Assembly (NCBI GenBank): GCA_015058575.1
Contig: SVBZ01000008.1
Location: forward strand, 1-64,000
DNA: 64,000 nucleotides
Origin: Pseudoselenomonas ruminantium
GTDB taxonomy: Bacteria; Bacillota; Negativicutes; Selenomonadales; Selenomonadaceae
Direction of reading: 5' to 3'
Both the position numbers and the translations under genes were made by a program. Below, piece after piece: positions 17,486 to 26,631 of the stretch. Position 1 is the stretch's first letter, and each line of letters opens with the position of its first letter. A model generated the notes under the pieces. It did no database searches. It had not been told where the DNA came from and saw only the letters and a program-made list of their open reading frames with translations.

Positions 17486-17497
17486 ATATTAACAACA

Positions 17498-18058
17498 TTA
17501 CAGCGATATCCGCAAATATTCCTCGACCGCATCGCGCAGACTCATATTATCTCCGCTTGAACCGCCGATACTTTTTTCTTCCATGACCTTCAATACGCCA
17601 TGGTAAATATCGTCCTCTATCGATCCTGGTACCAGATTTTCCCAATGCAGCGAGCTGTACGGACGCTCGGCAATGGCATTGTCCGGCCGCCCCGTGACTT
17701 CAAGCTCACTCAAGAACTGTATCTGGCGCGTCTTCGGACGGATGTAATAATGGCTGAGGAAATATTTCGGGGGATAACTATACTCACCATCGTCATCCAT
17801 CTTCACCACACGGATCCAAGCATCCACGATATTTTCAGTCTCCGAATACGGAATCTTTATCCAATGCACATTCTTCGTATCCAGATAATACGCATAGCCA
17901 TTGTCCCTAAGCAGTAAGACATAGCGCTCTTTCTGCTGCTGTTCCTGGCTGGACTTTGTTGGACGTTGCGCCGTATCCGTTTCTGCAGCCTGCACCGTGA
18001 CACTGGAACACAAAGAAATCAATAAGCCTAATACGCATATATACGTTAATTTTCTCAT
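17498..18058 (-). CDS. Secreted protein of unknown function
   Basis: 186 residues. A clear signal peptide (MRKLTYICVLGLLISLCSSV then cleavage near AQAAE-like VQAAE) is followed by a Gln/Lys-rich stretch and a domain of aromatic-rich strands (YVLLLRDNGYAYYLD, WIKIPYSE). The pattern of a short extracytoplasmic protein describing a variable-to-surface signature resembles small surface proteins of this bacterial group, but I do not recognise a named family. It ends 12 bases before the DnaA-box cluster. Its link to the EAL gene downstream is only positional. Confidence 0.65.
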   Translation of the reverse strand: MRKLTYICVLGLLISLCSSVTVQAAETDTAQRPTKSSQEQQQKERYVLLLRDNGYAYYLDTKNVHWIKIPYSETENIVDAWIRVVKMDDDGEYSYPPKYFLSHYYIRPKTRQIQFLSELEVTGRPDNAIAERPYSSLHWENLVPGSIEDDIYHGVLKVMEEKSIGGSSGDNMSLRDAVEEYLRISL

Positions 18059-18143
18059 TCTACCACCTCAAATTAAGTCATAATCACTACATGTTAAATT
18101 CTCTATACAGGCAAAAATTTCCTCTCTTTTTCTGCAACAACAT

Positions 18144-18172
18144 AAAAAAACGGCAGGGATTTTTCCCCGCCG
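18144..18172 (-). terminator. Terminator after the PreA-type gene
   Basis: 8-bp stem (18151-18158 with 18165-18172, one G-U pair) followed by seven U on the minus strand. Confidence 0.8.
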
Positions 18173-18187
18173 TAAACAAAATTAATA

Positions 18188-18203
18188 TGTTTCACGTGAA
18201 ACA
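18188..18203. promoter_or_regulatory. parS site (exact)
   Basis: TGTTTCACGTGAAACA between the stop of the PreA-type gene and its terminator. Confidence 0.92.
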
Positions 18204-18206
18204 TCT

Positions 18207-19691
18207 CTATCCCTTTTGCATCCTTTTCCCTATTTCCACTGCACCAGCAGGGCAAATCAGCCGGCACAGATGACAGCCGACGCATTTTTTTACGTCCATT
18301 ACAGGTAAGCCTTTTCCATCAAGATGCAATGCCTGATGTCCACCATCCTGGCAGGAAATCACGCAGCGTCCGCAGGAAATGCATAAGCTGCGCTGGAATT
18401 TCGGATACTCGATAGTCTCGCGGTTAAGTGCCTCTGGCCGGACGATATGTGGCAGTGCGCGCCCGATAAGATTGCTTACCGAGGTCATTCCCATCTGGGT
18501 AATATAGTCGGCCAGACCTTCCGTAAGATCTTCGATGATGCGATAACCGTACTGCATGACCGCCGTGGTTATTTGCAGATTTCCACAGCCGAGTGCCAGG
18601 AATTCTGCCGCATCACGCCAATTTTCGATACCTCCCATGCCACTTATCGGGATAGCGCTCAGTTCCTTATCCTGCTTTAAGTCATTGATAAAGCGTAAAG
18701 CAATCGGTTTTACCGCCTTGCCTGAATAGCCGCCCTCCGCGCATTTTCCCTGTACATCCGGCTCCGAAGCATAGCTATCCAGATTGATGTTCATAATGCT
18801 CTTGATCGTATTGATGGCCGCAACACCATCAGCACCAGAGCGGATAGCCGCTCTGGCCGGTACTTCCATATGCGTGATATTCGGCGTCATCTTCGCCAGC
18901 ACAGGCAGCCGTGTTCCCCGGCGCACAGCTGCGGTGTACATCGCCACAAAATCCGGATTCTCACCGATTTCCGCGCCGAGCTTTTCCCCTACCATCTGTG
19001 GGCAGGAAAAATTGCACTCGATGATATCCGCTCCCGCGCGCTCCATATCGGCCGCCATCTGCTCCCATTCTTCTACATTGCGGCCCATGATTGAGGCCAC
19101 GATGACCTTACTGGGAAACTCCTGCTTGAGCCGATGCAATATCTCCAGATTCTCTTCATAAGAACAGTCCGAAAGTTGTTCAATATTCTTGAACCCTACA
19201 AACGGCGTACCATCCTTTGCCAATGCTGCATAACGCGGCGACGCCTCGCGGATATCCAGCTTCGATATCGTCTTATAGCTTACGCCGGCCCAGCCAAGGC
19301 GAAAAGCCCGCGCCACCATCTCATAGCTGCTGCCCACCACCGAAGAGGACAGGAAAAACGGATTTTCACAGGCAACTCCCATGAAGTCAAGCGCCAAAAC
19401 GTTCCCGCTGCTACTGTTATGCTCCTCTGGCTTTCTATCTGCCACAGCCTGCATGACATCCTTGATATGTACCGGATAGTCCAACTGTCCACGGCGGCAG
19501 GCGGTTTCACAGGGAGCATCACAATCCTGGCACGTCTTATCGCCAAGGATCCGGCCTGCGCCTGCACTATTTTCAAACTGCACCGCCCGCAAGATACGCC
19601 CAGCATCTATTCCCCGCCGGCAAGCTGCCGTACAGGCCGGTTCCAGGCAGAGCAGGCAGCGTCCCGTTTCTGCCAACAGATTCATCCGCAT
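18207..19691 (-). CDS. PreA-type dihydropyrimidine dehydrogenase / dihydroorotate dehydrogenase-like iron-sulfur flavoprotein
   Basis: 494 residues. The N-terminal 80 hold cysteine pairs (CLLCLEPACTAAC, CQDCDAPCETAC) of the kind that bind 4Fe-4S clusters in GltD-like proteins. The FMN barrel (about 95-400) resembles dihydroorotate dehydrogenase and PreA (NFSCPQM, AKMTPNITH, GMGGIENW). The C-terminus has two ferredoxin motifs (CISCGRCVISC and CVGCHLCRLIC). The best guess is the catalytic subunit of an NAD-dependent dihydropyrimidine dehydrogenase. In the usual PreTA pair the cysteine-rich segment belongs to the partner PreT, so a fragment of PreT seems fused here, while its flavin domains are absent nearby. 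The start follows GAGGGGG. Confidence 0.75.
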   Translation of the reverse strand: MRMNLLAETGRCLLCLEPACTAACRRGIDAGRILRAVQFENSAGAGRILGDKTCQDCDAPCETACRRGQLDYPVHIKDVMQAVADRKPEEHNSSSGNVLALDFMGVACENPFFLSSSVVGSSYEMVARAFRLGWAGVSYKTISKLDIREASPRYAALAKDGTPFVGFKNIEQLSDCSYEENLEILHRLKQEFPSKVIVASIMGRNVEEWEQMAADMERAGADIIECNFSCPQMVGEKLGAEIGENPDFVAMYTAAVRRGTRLPVLAKMTPNITHMEVPARAAIRSGADGVAAINTIKSIMNINLDSYASEPDVQGKCAEGGYSGKAVKPIALRFINDLKQDKELSAIPISGMGGIENWRDAAEFLALGCGNLQITTAVMQYGYRIIEDLTEGLADYITQMGMTSVSNLIGRALPHIVRPEALNRETIEYPKFQRSLCISCGRCVISCQDGGHQALHLDGKGLPVMDVKKCVGCHLCRLICPAGAVEIGKRMQKG

Positions 19692-19763
19692 AAAAATCCC
19701 CCTCTTCTTACTGGCATTTCCTTTTCTCCTATTATAGCAGAATTTTCATTCTATTATCACTAA

Positions 19764-19794
19764 AAATAAGTCTTCCCCGCAGGGAAGGCTTATT
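19764..19794 (-). terminator. Terminator after rsmG
   Basis: A 14-bp stem with one wobble (core CTTCCC/GGGAAG) abuts the rsmG stop codon, with U-rich sequence following. Confidence 0.8.
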
Positions 19795-20508
19795 TTATAA
19801 CGGATTTTTAGCTGGAGTTCCCGCCTTGCGCGGATAAGCTTTCGGAGTCGGCATCCCCTTCGTGATATCGATGACTGCGCGAACATCATCAAGTCCTGGC
19901 AATTTCACGGGGCGCGTCTGCGTACTGCTGCCCCCCATTATTTTAATGGCCTTGACAGCTTCCTGTTCCTCCGCCTGATACTGCATGCCCTTGAGCGCCA
20001 GGAAATGACCACCACGTTTGACAAATGGCAGGCAATACTCTGCCAGGATTGGTAAGCGGGCAACAGCACGCGATACCGCAATATCAAATTGTTCACGGTA
20101 GGCTTTATTACGCGCGCCTTCTTCTGCTCTCGCATGGACACAGACGACATCCTGCAGCCCCAGCTCATCGACAACCGTCTGCAAGAATTTGACACGCTTG
20201 TTCAACGAGTCCATCAGTGTGAGTTTGATTGCTGGCGCGAAGATTTTCAGCGGCAGCCCTGGAAAGCCGGCGCCAGTGCCAACATCGATTACCGCAGTTC
20301 CTTCTGTGAAAAGCGACGCATCATAAGCCGTAAGCGAATCAATCATATGCTTGACAGCCACCTCATGCGGCGCCGTGATGGCCGTGAGATTCATGACCTT
20401 ATTCCACTCGACGAGCAGTTCATAGTACCGATTGAACTGCTCAAGCTGCTTTTCCGACAGCTCAAGACCATAGCCAGCTGCAGCTTTCTTCATTTCCTCG
20501 ATAAACAT
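19795..20508 (-). CDS. rsmG: 16S rRNA 7-methylguanosine methyltransferase RsmG
   Basis: 237 residues. The SAM-binding motif is VIDVGTGAGFPGLPLKIF, and the family signature NLTAI lies near residue 40. It methylates G527 (E. coli numbering) of 16S rRNA. It is the last gene of the mnmE-mnmG-rsmG run, 18 bases after mnmG, as in many Firmicutes. The C-terminus ends PKAYPRKAGTPAKNPL, a common family ending. Confidence 0.95.
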   Translation of the reverse strand: MFIEEMKKAAAGYGLELSEKQLEQFNRYYELLVEWNKVMNLTAITAPHEVAVKHMIDSLTAYDASLFTEGTAVIDVGTGAGFPGLPLKIFAPAIKLTLMDSLNKRVKFLQTVVDELGLQDVVCVHARAEEGARNKAYREQFDIAVSRAVARLPILAEYCLPFVKRGGHFLALKGMQYQAEEQEAVKAIKIMGGSSTQTRPVKLPGLDDVRAVIDITKGMPTPKAYPRKAGTPAKNPL

Positions 20509-20526
20509 ATCTTATCCTCCCGCCTG

Positions 20527-22413
20527 TTATCTTCCCATTCGCCGCTGCTGCTCCAGCCAGACGAGCAATACAGAAATATCTGCCGGCGAAACACCGCTGA
20601 TGCGGCTGGCCTGCCCCACAGAACGTGGCCGGATCTGCGCGAGCTTCTCGCGTCCTTCATCACGCAGGCTTGGAACCTGTGCATAGTCGATATCTTCCGG
20701 CAGCAATTTCTCTTCCAGTTTTTCCATATGTTCGACCTGTTCGAGCTGCTTCTTGATATACCCCTCATAGGTAATCGAAATCTCAACCTGCTGGCGCACC
20801 TCATCTTCCAGCTCCGGCAGATCGAATACTCGCTGCAGCTTGGCGTAGTCGACATCCGGACGGCGCAGCAACTCATAGAATGTCGTCGCATTACGGATTG
20901 GTTCAATTTCTGCCTCTGCCAGCTTTTCCTTGATTTCCTGCGTCGGGTTGATGGAGTTCTGGCGCAGATAGTCCATGGCATCTTTGATAGCCGCCTGCTT
21001 GCGCGTGAAGCGCTCCCAACGGTCATCCTGTACGAGGCCCACCCGGCGCCCCAGCGGTGTCAAACGGGCATCGGCATTATCCTGCCGCAGCAGCAGACGG
21101 TACTCAGCCCGGCTTGTCATGATCCGGTACGGCTCATTCGTCCCCTTTGTTACTAAATCATCAATCAATACACCGATATAAGCATCGCTGCGCTTCAATA
21201 CCAAAGGTTCCTCGCCCTTGACGAACATCGCGGCATTGATGCCGGCGATGATTCCCTGCGCAGCTGCCTCTTCATAGCCCGAAGTACCATTTGCCTGCCC
21301 TGCGGAAAAGAATCCCTTGATCGACTTGAATTCCAGCGTCGGCTTCAGCTGTGTCGGATCGATGCAATCATATTCGATAGCATAGCCCGCCCGCATGACT
21401 TTAGCATGCTCAAGCCCTGGAATCGTATGCAAGAATTCCAGCTGCACATCCATGGGCATACTCGTCGACATGCCCTGCACATAGACTTCATTCGTATGCA
21501 GCCCCTCAGGTTCAAGGAACAGCTGATGTCTCTCCTTGTCAGGAAAGCGCAGGATTTTTGTCTCGATAGACGGGCAGTAGCGCGGACCGATTCCCTCAAT
21601 GATACCATTGGCCATCGGTGCCCGGTGCATATTATCACGCAGGATTTTATGCGTCTTTGCATTCGTATAGGTCAGCCAGCACGGCGTCTGCTCGCGCGTC
21701 TTGACATCACTCATAAAGGAGAAATTGCGGCATTCTTCATCACCCGGCTGGATTTCCATTTTGCTATAGTCGAGCGTACGTGCATCGACGCGTGCCGGAG
21801 TGCCCGTCTTGAAACGCATGAGTTTGACGCCTGCTGCCTGCAGCGAATCGGAGAATTTCAGTGCTGCACGCTGCCCGTTCGGACCACCTGTATAGGTATG
21901 CTCACCAATGATGATGCGGCCCTTCAAATACGTTCCCGTCGCCATGATGACGGCCTTGCCTTTATAGATTTCCCCCGTCTCGACCTGTACACCCGTTACT
22001 TTGCCATCCTCCACCAGCAGCTTATCGATGAGAATCTGTTTGACGTCGAGATTTTCCGTCTGCTCACAAGTCTCCTTCATCGTATACTGATAGAGCTTCT
22101 TATCAGCCTGCGCGCGCAGGGCATGGACAGCCGGTCCTTTGCCCGTATTCAGCATGCGGAACTGGATGCAGGTCTTGTCCGCATTAACCCCCATCTCGCC
22201 GCCGAGTGCATCAAGCTCACGTACCAAATGCCCCTTAGCCGGGCCACCGACTGACGGATTGCAAGGCATCATCGCAATATTGTCCATCGATAACGTTGCC
22301 AAAAGCGTCTGGCAGCCAATACGGGCTGACGCCAGCGCAGCCTCGACACCTGCATGGCCGGCACCGACAACGATGACATCATAACTGCCAGCCGTAAAGA
22401 TATTCTTTTCCAA
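20527..22413 (-). CDS. mnmG: tRNA uridine-5-carboxymethylaminomethyl modification enzyme MnmG
   Basis: 628 residues, normal length. FAD-binding [15 protein letters not shown] at the N-terminus, [21 protein letters not shown] motif near residue 50, and the tRNA-binding C-terminal helical domain. With MnmE it modifies the wobble uridine of several tRNAs. It lies 26 bases after mnmE. Confidence 0.97.
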   Translation of the reverse strand: MEKNIFTAGSYDVIVVGAGHAGVEAALASARIGCQTLLATLSMDNIAMMPCNPSVGGPAKGHLVRELDALGGEMGVNADKTCIQFRMLNTGKGPAVHALRAQADKKLYQYTMKETCEQTENLDVKQILIDKLLVEDGKVTGVQVETGEIYKGKAVIMATGTYLKGRIIIGEHTYTGGPNGQRAALKFSDSLQAAGVKLMRFKTGTPARVDARTLDYSKMEIQPGDEECRNFSFMSDVKTREQTPCWLTYTNAKTHKILRDNMHRAPMANGIIEGIGPRYCPSIETKILRFPDKERHQLFLEPEGLHTNEVYVQGMSTSMPMDVQLEFLHTIPGLEHAKVMRAGYAIEYDCIDPTQLKPTLEFKSIKGFFSAGQANGTSGYEEAAAQGIIAGINAAMFVKGEEPLVLKRSDAYIGVLIDDLVTKGTNEPYRIMTSRAEYRLLLRQDNADARLTPLGRRVGLVQDDRWERFTRKQAAIKDAMDYLRQNSINPTQEIKEKLAEAEIEPIRNATTFYELLRRPDVDYAKLQRVFDLPELEDEVRQQVEISITYEGYIKKQLEQVEHMEKLEEKLLPEDIDYAQVPSLRDEGREKLAQIRPRSVGQASRISGVSPADISVLLVWLEQQRRMGR

Positions 22414-22439
22414 GCTATATCACCTTTCCTTACGGAATC

Positions 22440-23822
22440 TTATTTTCCAATACAGAATTTCGAGAATATCTCATTGATGATATCCTCGCCCACAGTCTCG
22501 CCCGTAAGCTCCCCGAGTTTTTCCCAGGCCGAACGCAAATCAATGGAAATGAAATCAAGTCCCAGCCCTGCACCGATTGTCCGCAAGGCAGCAGCCAGAT
22601 GCTCATCAGCCTGCCGCAGGATTTCGGCCTGCCGCTCATCGCTCAAAAAGCTGCCTTCATTCCCGCTGTCCAGCCCGCTATCGTAAACTTTTTTCGCAAT
22701 AGCTTCCGCCAGATTATCCAGGCCATGCTCTGTGACCGTCGCTATGGCAATGACAGAGGCCTTTGTGCGTTCCGCCAGCTTTTCCACGGTCAGAACGGGA
22801 GCCAGGTCAGTCTTATTCAACAGGACGAGCGCATCTTTGCCTGCAATCAAATCAAGGATTTCCTCGTCTTCAGCCGAAAGCTCACGTGACCCGTCGAATA
22901 TGGCCAGAATCAAATCCGCCGCATCTACATAGGCGCGCGCTTTGTCCACGCCAATTTTCTCGACGACATCATCAGTCGCCCGGATGCCAGCCGTATCGAT
23001 GATGCGCAATGGCACACCGCCGATATTGGCGTATTCTTCAATGGAATCGCGCGTCGTCCCGGGAATATCTGTAACAATAGCCCGCTCCTCGCGCAGCAAG
23101 GCATTCAGCAGTGATGACTTGCCAACATTCGGCTTACCGACAATTGCCGTCATCAATCCTTCGCGCAGGATACGTCCCGTACGGGCTGTCTTTAAGAGTT
23201 TCCTGATTTTGTTGCGCACATCAACCACATTTCGCTCTACTTCGTCGGTCACCACATCGTCGACTTCCTCCTCTGGAAAATCAATAGCAGCTTCGAGATG
23301 AGCAATCTGGCCGAGGATATCGTGCCGCATCGCCTTGATTCCTGCAGAAAAATGACCAGCAAGATGTCCCGTAGCCATTTTGAGCGACTTCTCTGTCTTA
23401 GCACTGATAACATCCATGACGGCCTGTGCCTGCGCAAGATCCAGACGGCCATTCAAGAATGCACGCTTCGTGAACTCCCCACGCTCAGCAGCTCTTGCCC
23501 CCGCCTGCCAGGTAAGCGCTAGCGTCTTGCGCAGCGGCATCAAACCACCGTGGCATTGCAGTTCAACCACATCTTCTTTCGTATAGGAATGCGGCGCACG
23601 CATCAGAAGCACCATCGCCTCATCGACGATCTCGCCATCTGCTTCAACGATATGACCGAAGACAGCCCGCTGTGTCTCATAATCGGCCAGCTTGCGGCCA
23701 CTGGCAGCGCGAAATACCGTGTCGGCCACTGCGATAGCCCGCTCTCCGCTGATGCGGATAATACCTATGCCGCCCTCGCCCTGTGCTGTCGCAATCGCAC
23801 TTATCGTATCCGACTGTTGCAT
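22440..23822 (-). CDS. mnmE: tRNA modification GTPase MnmE
   Basis: 460 residues. Formyl-THF-binding N-terminal domain (about 1-120), helical domain, and an inserted G domain with GKPNVGKSSLLN (G1), DIPGTTRD (G2/G3 region), DTAG and NKTD (G4). The C-terminus ends FCIGK, carrying the conserved cysteine. Partner of MnmG encoded next. ATG at 23822 follows GAGGAGG. Confidence 0.97.
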   Translation of the reverse strand: MQQSDTISAIATAQGEGGIGIIRISGERAIAVADTVFRAASGRKLADYETQRAVFGHIVEADGEIVDEAMVLLMRAPHSYTKEDVVELQCHGGLMPLRKTLALTWQAGARAAERGEFTKRAFLNGRLDLAQAQAVMDVISAKTEKSLKMATGHLAGHFSAGIKAMRHDILGQIAHLEAAIDFPEEEVDDVVTDEVERNVVDVRNKIRKLLKTARTGRILREGLMTAIVGKPNVGKSSLLNALLREERAIVTDIPGTTRDSIEEYANIGGVPLRIIDTAGIRATDDVVEKIGVDKARAYVDAADLILAIFDGSRELSAEDEEILDLIAGKDALVLLNKTDLAPVLTVEKLAERTKASVIAIATVTEHGLDNLAEAIAKKVYDSGLDSGNEGSFLSDERQAEILRQADEHLAAALRTIGAGLGLDFISIDLRSAWEKLGELTGETVGEDIINEIFSKFCIGK

Positions 23823-23843
23823 AATTCCTCCTCATATATACAC

Positions 23844-23875
23844 AAAAGGGCAGCCTCAAAATGAGACAGCCCTTT
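23844..23875 (-). terminator. Probable terminator between jag and mnmE
   Basis: An interrupted stem (AAAGGGC...GCCCTTT with an inner CTCA/TGAG) and U-rich tail on the minus strand. It suggests mnmE has a separate promoter or receives read-through. Confidence 0.6.
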
Positions 23876-23896
23876 CACAGCTCTCTGGCAAAATGA

Positions 23897-24655
23897 TTAT
23901 TCTTCATCGCTGCGCTCGTTATCGCGCCGGCGCGGACGGCGGCGGCGTTTCGGCGCAATGACCACATAGCGGCGCGGCTCATCGCCAGCACTGTACGTCA
24001 GTACACGGCGATTCTCCTGCAAAGCCATGTGGATGATCTTGCGTTCATGGCGATTCATTGGCTCAAGATGTATCTCCTCACCAATGCGGCAGGCCTTGTC
24101 TGCCAGATGCCCAGCAAGGCGCTGCAGCGTCTCCTCACGGCGCGAACGGTAATCCTCGATATCGATGATGATGCGCGCACGGTTTTCTGAGATGCCGCGA
24201 TTGGCCGCCAAATTGGCCAGATACTGCAAAGAATCAAGCGTCTGCCCATGCTTGCCAATCAGAATGCCCAGATGATCACCGATCAGATGAAACAGGATGC
24301 CCTCCTCAGACTCGCCCCGCTCAATCTTCACCTCAAGCTTCATCGCCGCAAACACATCGCGCAGGAAGTTCTCTGCCCGCAGTGTCTGCTCGTCCAGTGA
24401 TATCGCATGTTCAGCCGGTACTGATGCGGATTCGCGCACAGCCGGCTCGCTTTCCCTGCGTTCAGCGGCGGTCGCTTGCACCTTTGCCGTAACCCGGATA
24501 CGAGCGGGCCGCCCTCCGAAGAGACCAAAGAAACCACGCGATGGCTGCTCGATAACCTCGTAGTCAACCTGCGAAGCCTCGACCCCCAGCTGCGTCAATG
24601 CCGTTTCCAATGCCGCGTCTACTGTTTTACCGGATGCTTCCAATACTTCTGCCAT
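23897..24655 (-). CDS. jag: RNA-binding protein Jag/KhpB
   Basis: 252 residues. Jag N-terminal domain (about 1-50), variable linker, KH domain (about 100-180 with LIGKHGQTLDSLQYL) and R3H domain (about 185-240 with MNRHERKIIHMAL). The C-terminus is arginine-rich (PKRRRRPRRRDNERSDEE). A single-stranded-RNA-binding regulator of envelope genes, usually paired with KhpA. ATG at 24655 follows AAGGAGG; the longer frame to 24724 lies inside yidC. It starts immediately after the yidC stop. Confidence 0.93.
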   Translation of the reverse strand: MAEVLEASGKTVDAALETALTQLGVEASQVDYEVIEQPSRGFFGLFGGRPARIRVTAKVQATAAERRESEPAVRESASVPAEHAISLDEQTLRAENFLRDVFAAMKLEVKIERGESEEGILFHLIGDHLGILIGKHGQTLDSLQYLANLAANRGISENRARIIIDIEDYRSRREETLQRLAGHLADKACRIGEEIHLEPMNRHERKIIHMALQENRRVLTYSAGDEPRRYVVIAPKRRRRPRRRDNERSDEE

Positions 24656-24656
24656 A

Positions 24657-25325
24657 TCAGGCAGCCTCCTTCTTGCTATCCTCACCACGATACATCCACC
24701 ACTGCTGGGCAATCTGTACCACATTCATCGTTACCCAGTACAGAACAAGACCAGACGGGAACGACAAGCTGATCCAGCCGATAAAGAGCGGCATGACCGT
24801 CATCATGATCTTCATCTGCTGATTCATTTCCGTCGTCGTCATCTTCTGCTGCAGGAACGTCGTCAATGCCGACAGAATAGGCAGGATATAGAGCGGGTCA
24901 GCTTCCGACATGCTCGGCAGCCAAAGGAACTTAGCTGCCTCGGCCGAAGGATACGTGAAATTGAACAGTGCATAGTACATGCCCATAAGAATCGGCATCT
25001 GAATCAAAAGCGGCAGGCAGCCAGCCAGCGGATTGACACCAGCCTCCTGATAGAGCGCACCGATCTTCTGCTGCATGACCTGCGGATTATCCTTATACTT
25101 CTCCTGTATTTTCTTCATCTTCGGCGACAATTCCTGCATCGCCTTCATGGATTTCACCTGCTTGACCGTCAGCGGATACAAGAGCATCTTAATGATGATC
25201 GTCAGCAAGATGATTGCCAGACCATAACTGCCAACACCAGCAAGGTCAGTCAGCGAATATAATGTCTCGAGCACAAAATGCAGAAGATTTTCAATCGGTG
25301 CAAATATCGTTCCAAAGAAACCCAA
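24657..25325 (-). CDS. yidC: Membrane protein insertase YidC
   Basis: 222 residues, short form without a large periplasmic domain. Hydrophobic segments lie at about 25-45, 90-115, 135-155 and 175-200. The signature KYKDNPQVMQQKIGALYQEAGVNPLAGCLP lies near the middle. It inserts proteins into the inner membrane. The start is TTG at 25325 with AGGACGTGA nearby. Diderm species normally have a long YidC; the short one follows the Firmicutes pattern. Confidence 0.93.
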   Translation of the reverse strand: MGFFGTIFAPIENLLHFVLETLYSLTDLAGVGSYGLAIILLTIIIKMLLYPLTVKQVKSMKAMQELSPKMKKIQEKYKDNPQVMQQKIGALYQEAGVNPLAGCLPLLIQMPILMGMYYALFNFTYPSAEAAKFLWLPSMSEADPLYILPILSALTTFLQQKMTTTEMNQQMKIMMTVMPLFIGWISLSFPSGLVLYWVTMNVVQIAQQWWMYRGEDSKKEAA

Positions 25326-25367
25326 ACCATCACGTCCTAATCTAAAACTCTAACCAAAAACTTCAAC

Positions 25368-25577
25368 TTATGGGACAGGATCATAGCCGCCCTTATGAAA
25401 AGGATGGCAGCGAAGGATGCGCTTTACAGCGAGCCAGCCGCCACGGCATGCTCCATATCTTTCAATTGCAATCAAGGCATACTCCGAACACGTCGGCGTA
25501 TATCGGCAGGAAGGCGGCTTCAGCGGCGAAATAAAGTTGCGATAGAACTTGATCAGCAGCAATAACGCCTTCTTCAT
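25368..25577 (-). CDS. yidD: Membrane protein insertion efficiency factor YidD
   Basis: 69 residues with the family hallmarks [24 protein letters not shown] and [13 protein letters not shown]. Small membrane-associated protein that aids insertion beside YidC. The ATG at 25577 overlaps the rnpA stop (ATGA), and GAAGG lies upstream. A longer open frame reaches 25670 inside rnpA and is rejected. Confidence 0.93.
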   Translation of the reverse strand: MKKALLLLIKFYRNFISPLKPPSCRYTPTCSEYALIAIERYGACRGGWLAVKRILRCHPFHKGGYDPVP

Positions 25578-25954
25578 TCTTTTGCCTTCTTTCGTATCTG
25601 TGGTTCCGTTCCCGCAAAGATACCGGCTCGTCGTCCCAAGGACACGAACGCCTTCTCCACCACATCGCACTTGACATCGACCATGGCCTTGCGGCCCACG
25701 AGCAGCAGCGCCAGTCCCGGCTTTATCTGTGCCTGATTCTTGCGGTAGCTCTCACGCAGCAAGCGTTTGACGCGATTGCGTACGACAGCACAGCCCAGCT
25801 TCTTGCCTGCGGCAAAACCTACCTTGCCATCGAGATAGTCCGACGCAAAAACATACAGCACAAAATACCGGTTCGCCCATGAACGGCCTGTACGGTAAAC
25901 CCGCTGAAAATCATTGCGCCGCTTGAGCATTCGCTTTCTCGGTAATTTAAGCAT
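25574..25954 (-). CDS. rnpA: Ribonuclease P protein component
   Basis: 126 residues from ATG 25954. RNR motif region ([18 protein letters not shown]) with the basic helix that contacts RNase P RNA, and the N-terminal [14 protein letters not shown]. Assists 5' processing of tRNAs. The upstream TTG at 25969 is possible, but the ATG gives the usual N-terminus MLKLPRKR. Confidence 0.94.
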   Translation of the reverse strand: MLKLPRKRMLKRRNDFQRVYRTGRSWANRYFVLYVFASDYLDGKVGFAAGKKLGCAVVRNRVKRLLRESYRKNQAQIKPGLALLLVGRKAMVDVKCDVVEKAFVSLGRRAGIFAGTEPQIRKKAKE

Positions 25955-26054
25955 TCGTAATTTCACCAAAATCTATAAAACCACTTCGGACGATTATCCG
26001 AAACTACTTGATAACTAAAAGAAAAGGCCACATAAAGTGACCTTACTGTAAAAT

Positions 26055-26189
26055 TTATGCCGAAAGCTTCTTTCTACCGCGCTGGCGTCTTCTCTTCAGA
26101 ACGAGACGGCCACCTTTCGTCTTCATGCGCTCACGGAAGCCATGAGTCTGCTTTCTCCAATGGTTGTTCGGCTGGTAAGTCTGTTTCAT
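26055..26189 (-). CDS. rpmH: 50S ribosomal protein L34
   Basis: 44 residues ([20 protein letters not shown], then [23 protein letters not shown]), a typical L34. ATG at 26189 is preceded by AAGGAGGTG. It sits at the classical position beside dnaA and heads the rpmH-rnpA-yidD-yidC-jag run. It is too short for most length filters. Confidence 0.96.
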   Translation of the reverse strand: MKQTYQPNNHWRKQTHGFRERMKTKGGRLVLKRRRQRGRKKLSA

Positions 26190-26299
26190 TCGTTAAACAC
26201 CTCCTTATTCTAATTTCTGACTTTTCGTATAGAAGCAAAAAGCATCAGATCGTTTTCATGCGAAGTGCAGAGATTTCCCCGCACTAAGAATCACTGTAA

Positions 26300-26328
26300 A
26301 TTATATCTTGTCCCCTAGGTGGTGTCAA
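26300..26328 (-). promoter_or_regulatory. Consensus rpmH promoter
   Basis: Minus strand TTGACA (26323-26328), a 17-bp spacer and TATAAT (26300-26305): a perfect match, about 110 bases before rpmH, as expected for a ribosomal-protein operon. Confidence 0.88.
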
Positions 26329-26358
26329 GATTTTCTCTGTGCATTTTTTCCGCATAAT

Positions 26359-26590
26359 TGTGGATAAAATGAACGCTTGTCGCACTTTATCCCCGAAAAA
26401 CTGTTGATAACTTACTTTTATTCTGATAAGATATTGTTGATTATTGTGCGGAAAACTCCACAGGAAGCGAATCATAGCCAAAAAGCCTATCTATATATAT
26501 TATCTGCAATTCCCGCCTCTTCTCCTGGGAATACCTTCAGTTATCCACATGTGTGGATAAAAATGTGGATAAAATTATACACCTGTGGAA
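26359..26590. other. oriC, upstream part: DnaA boxes before dnaA
   Basis: Exact DnaA boxes: 26541-26549 forward, and 26359-26367, 26552-26560 and 26564-26572 reverse. One-mismatch copies include 26402-26410 (TGTTGATAA) and TGTGGAAAA near 26584. An AT-rich tract lies at 26490-26510. The region 26190-26631 holds no gene and must also contain the dnaA promoter. Confidence 0.88.
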
Positions 26591-26631
26591 AAAGCTTTCT
26601 ACATATTCTATAAGCAGAAAGGGTTATTTTA

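Noticed and set aside
20089..21156. 355-codon plus-strand frame opposite rsmG and mnmG
   Set aside because: It spans two well-supported genes on the other strand and has no ribosome site or family resemblance.
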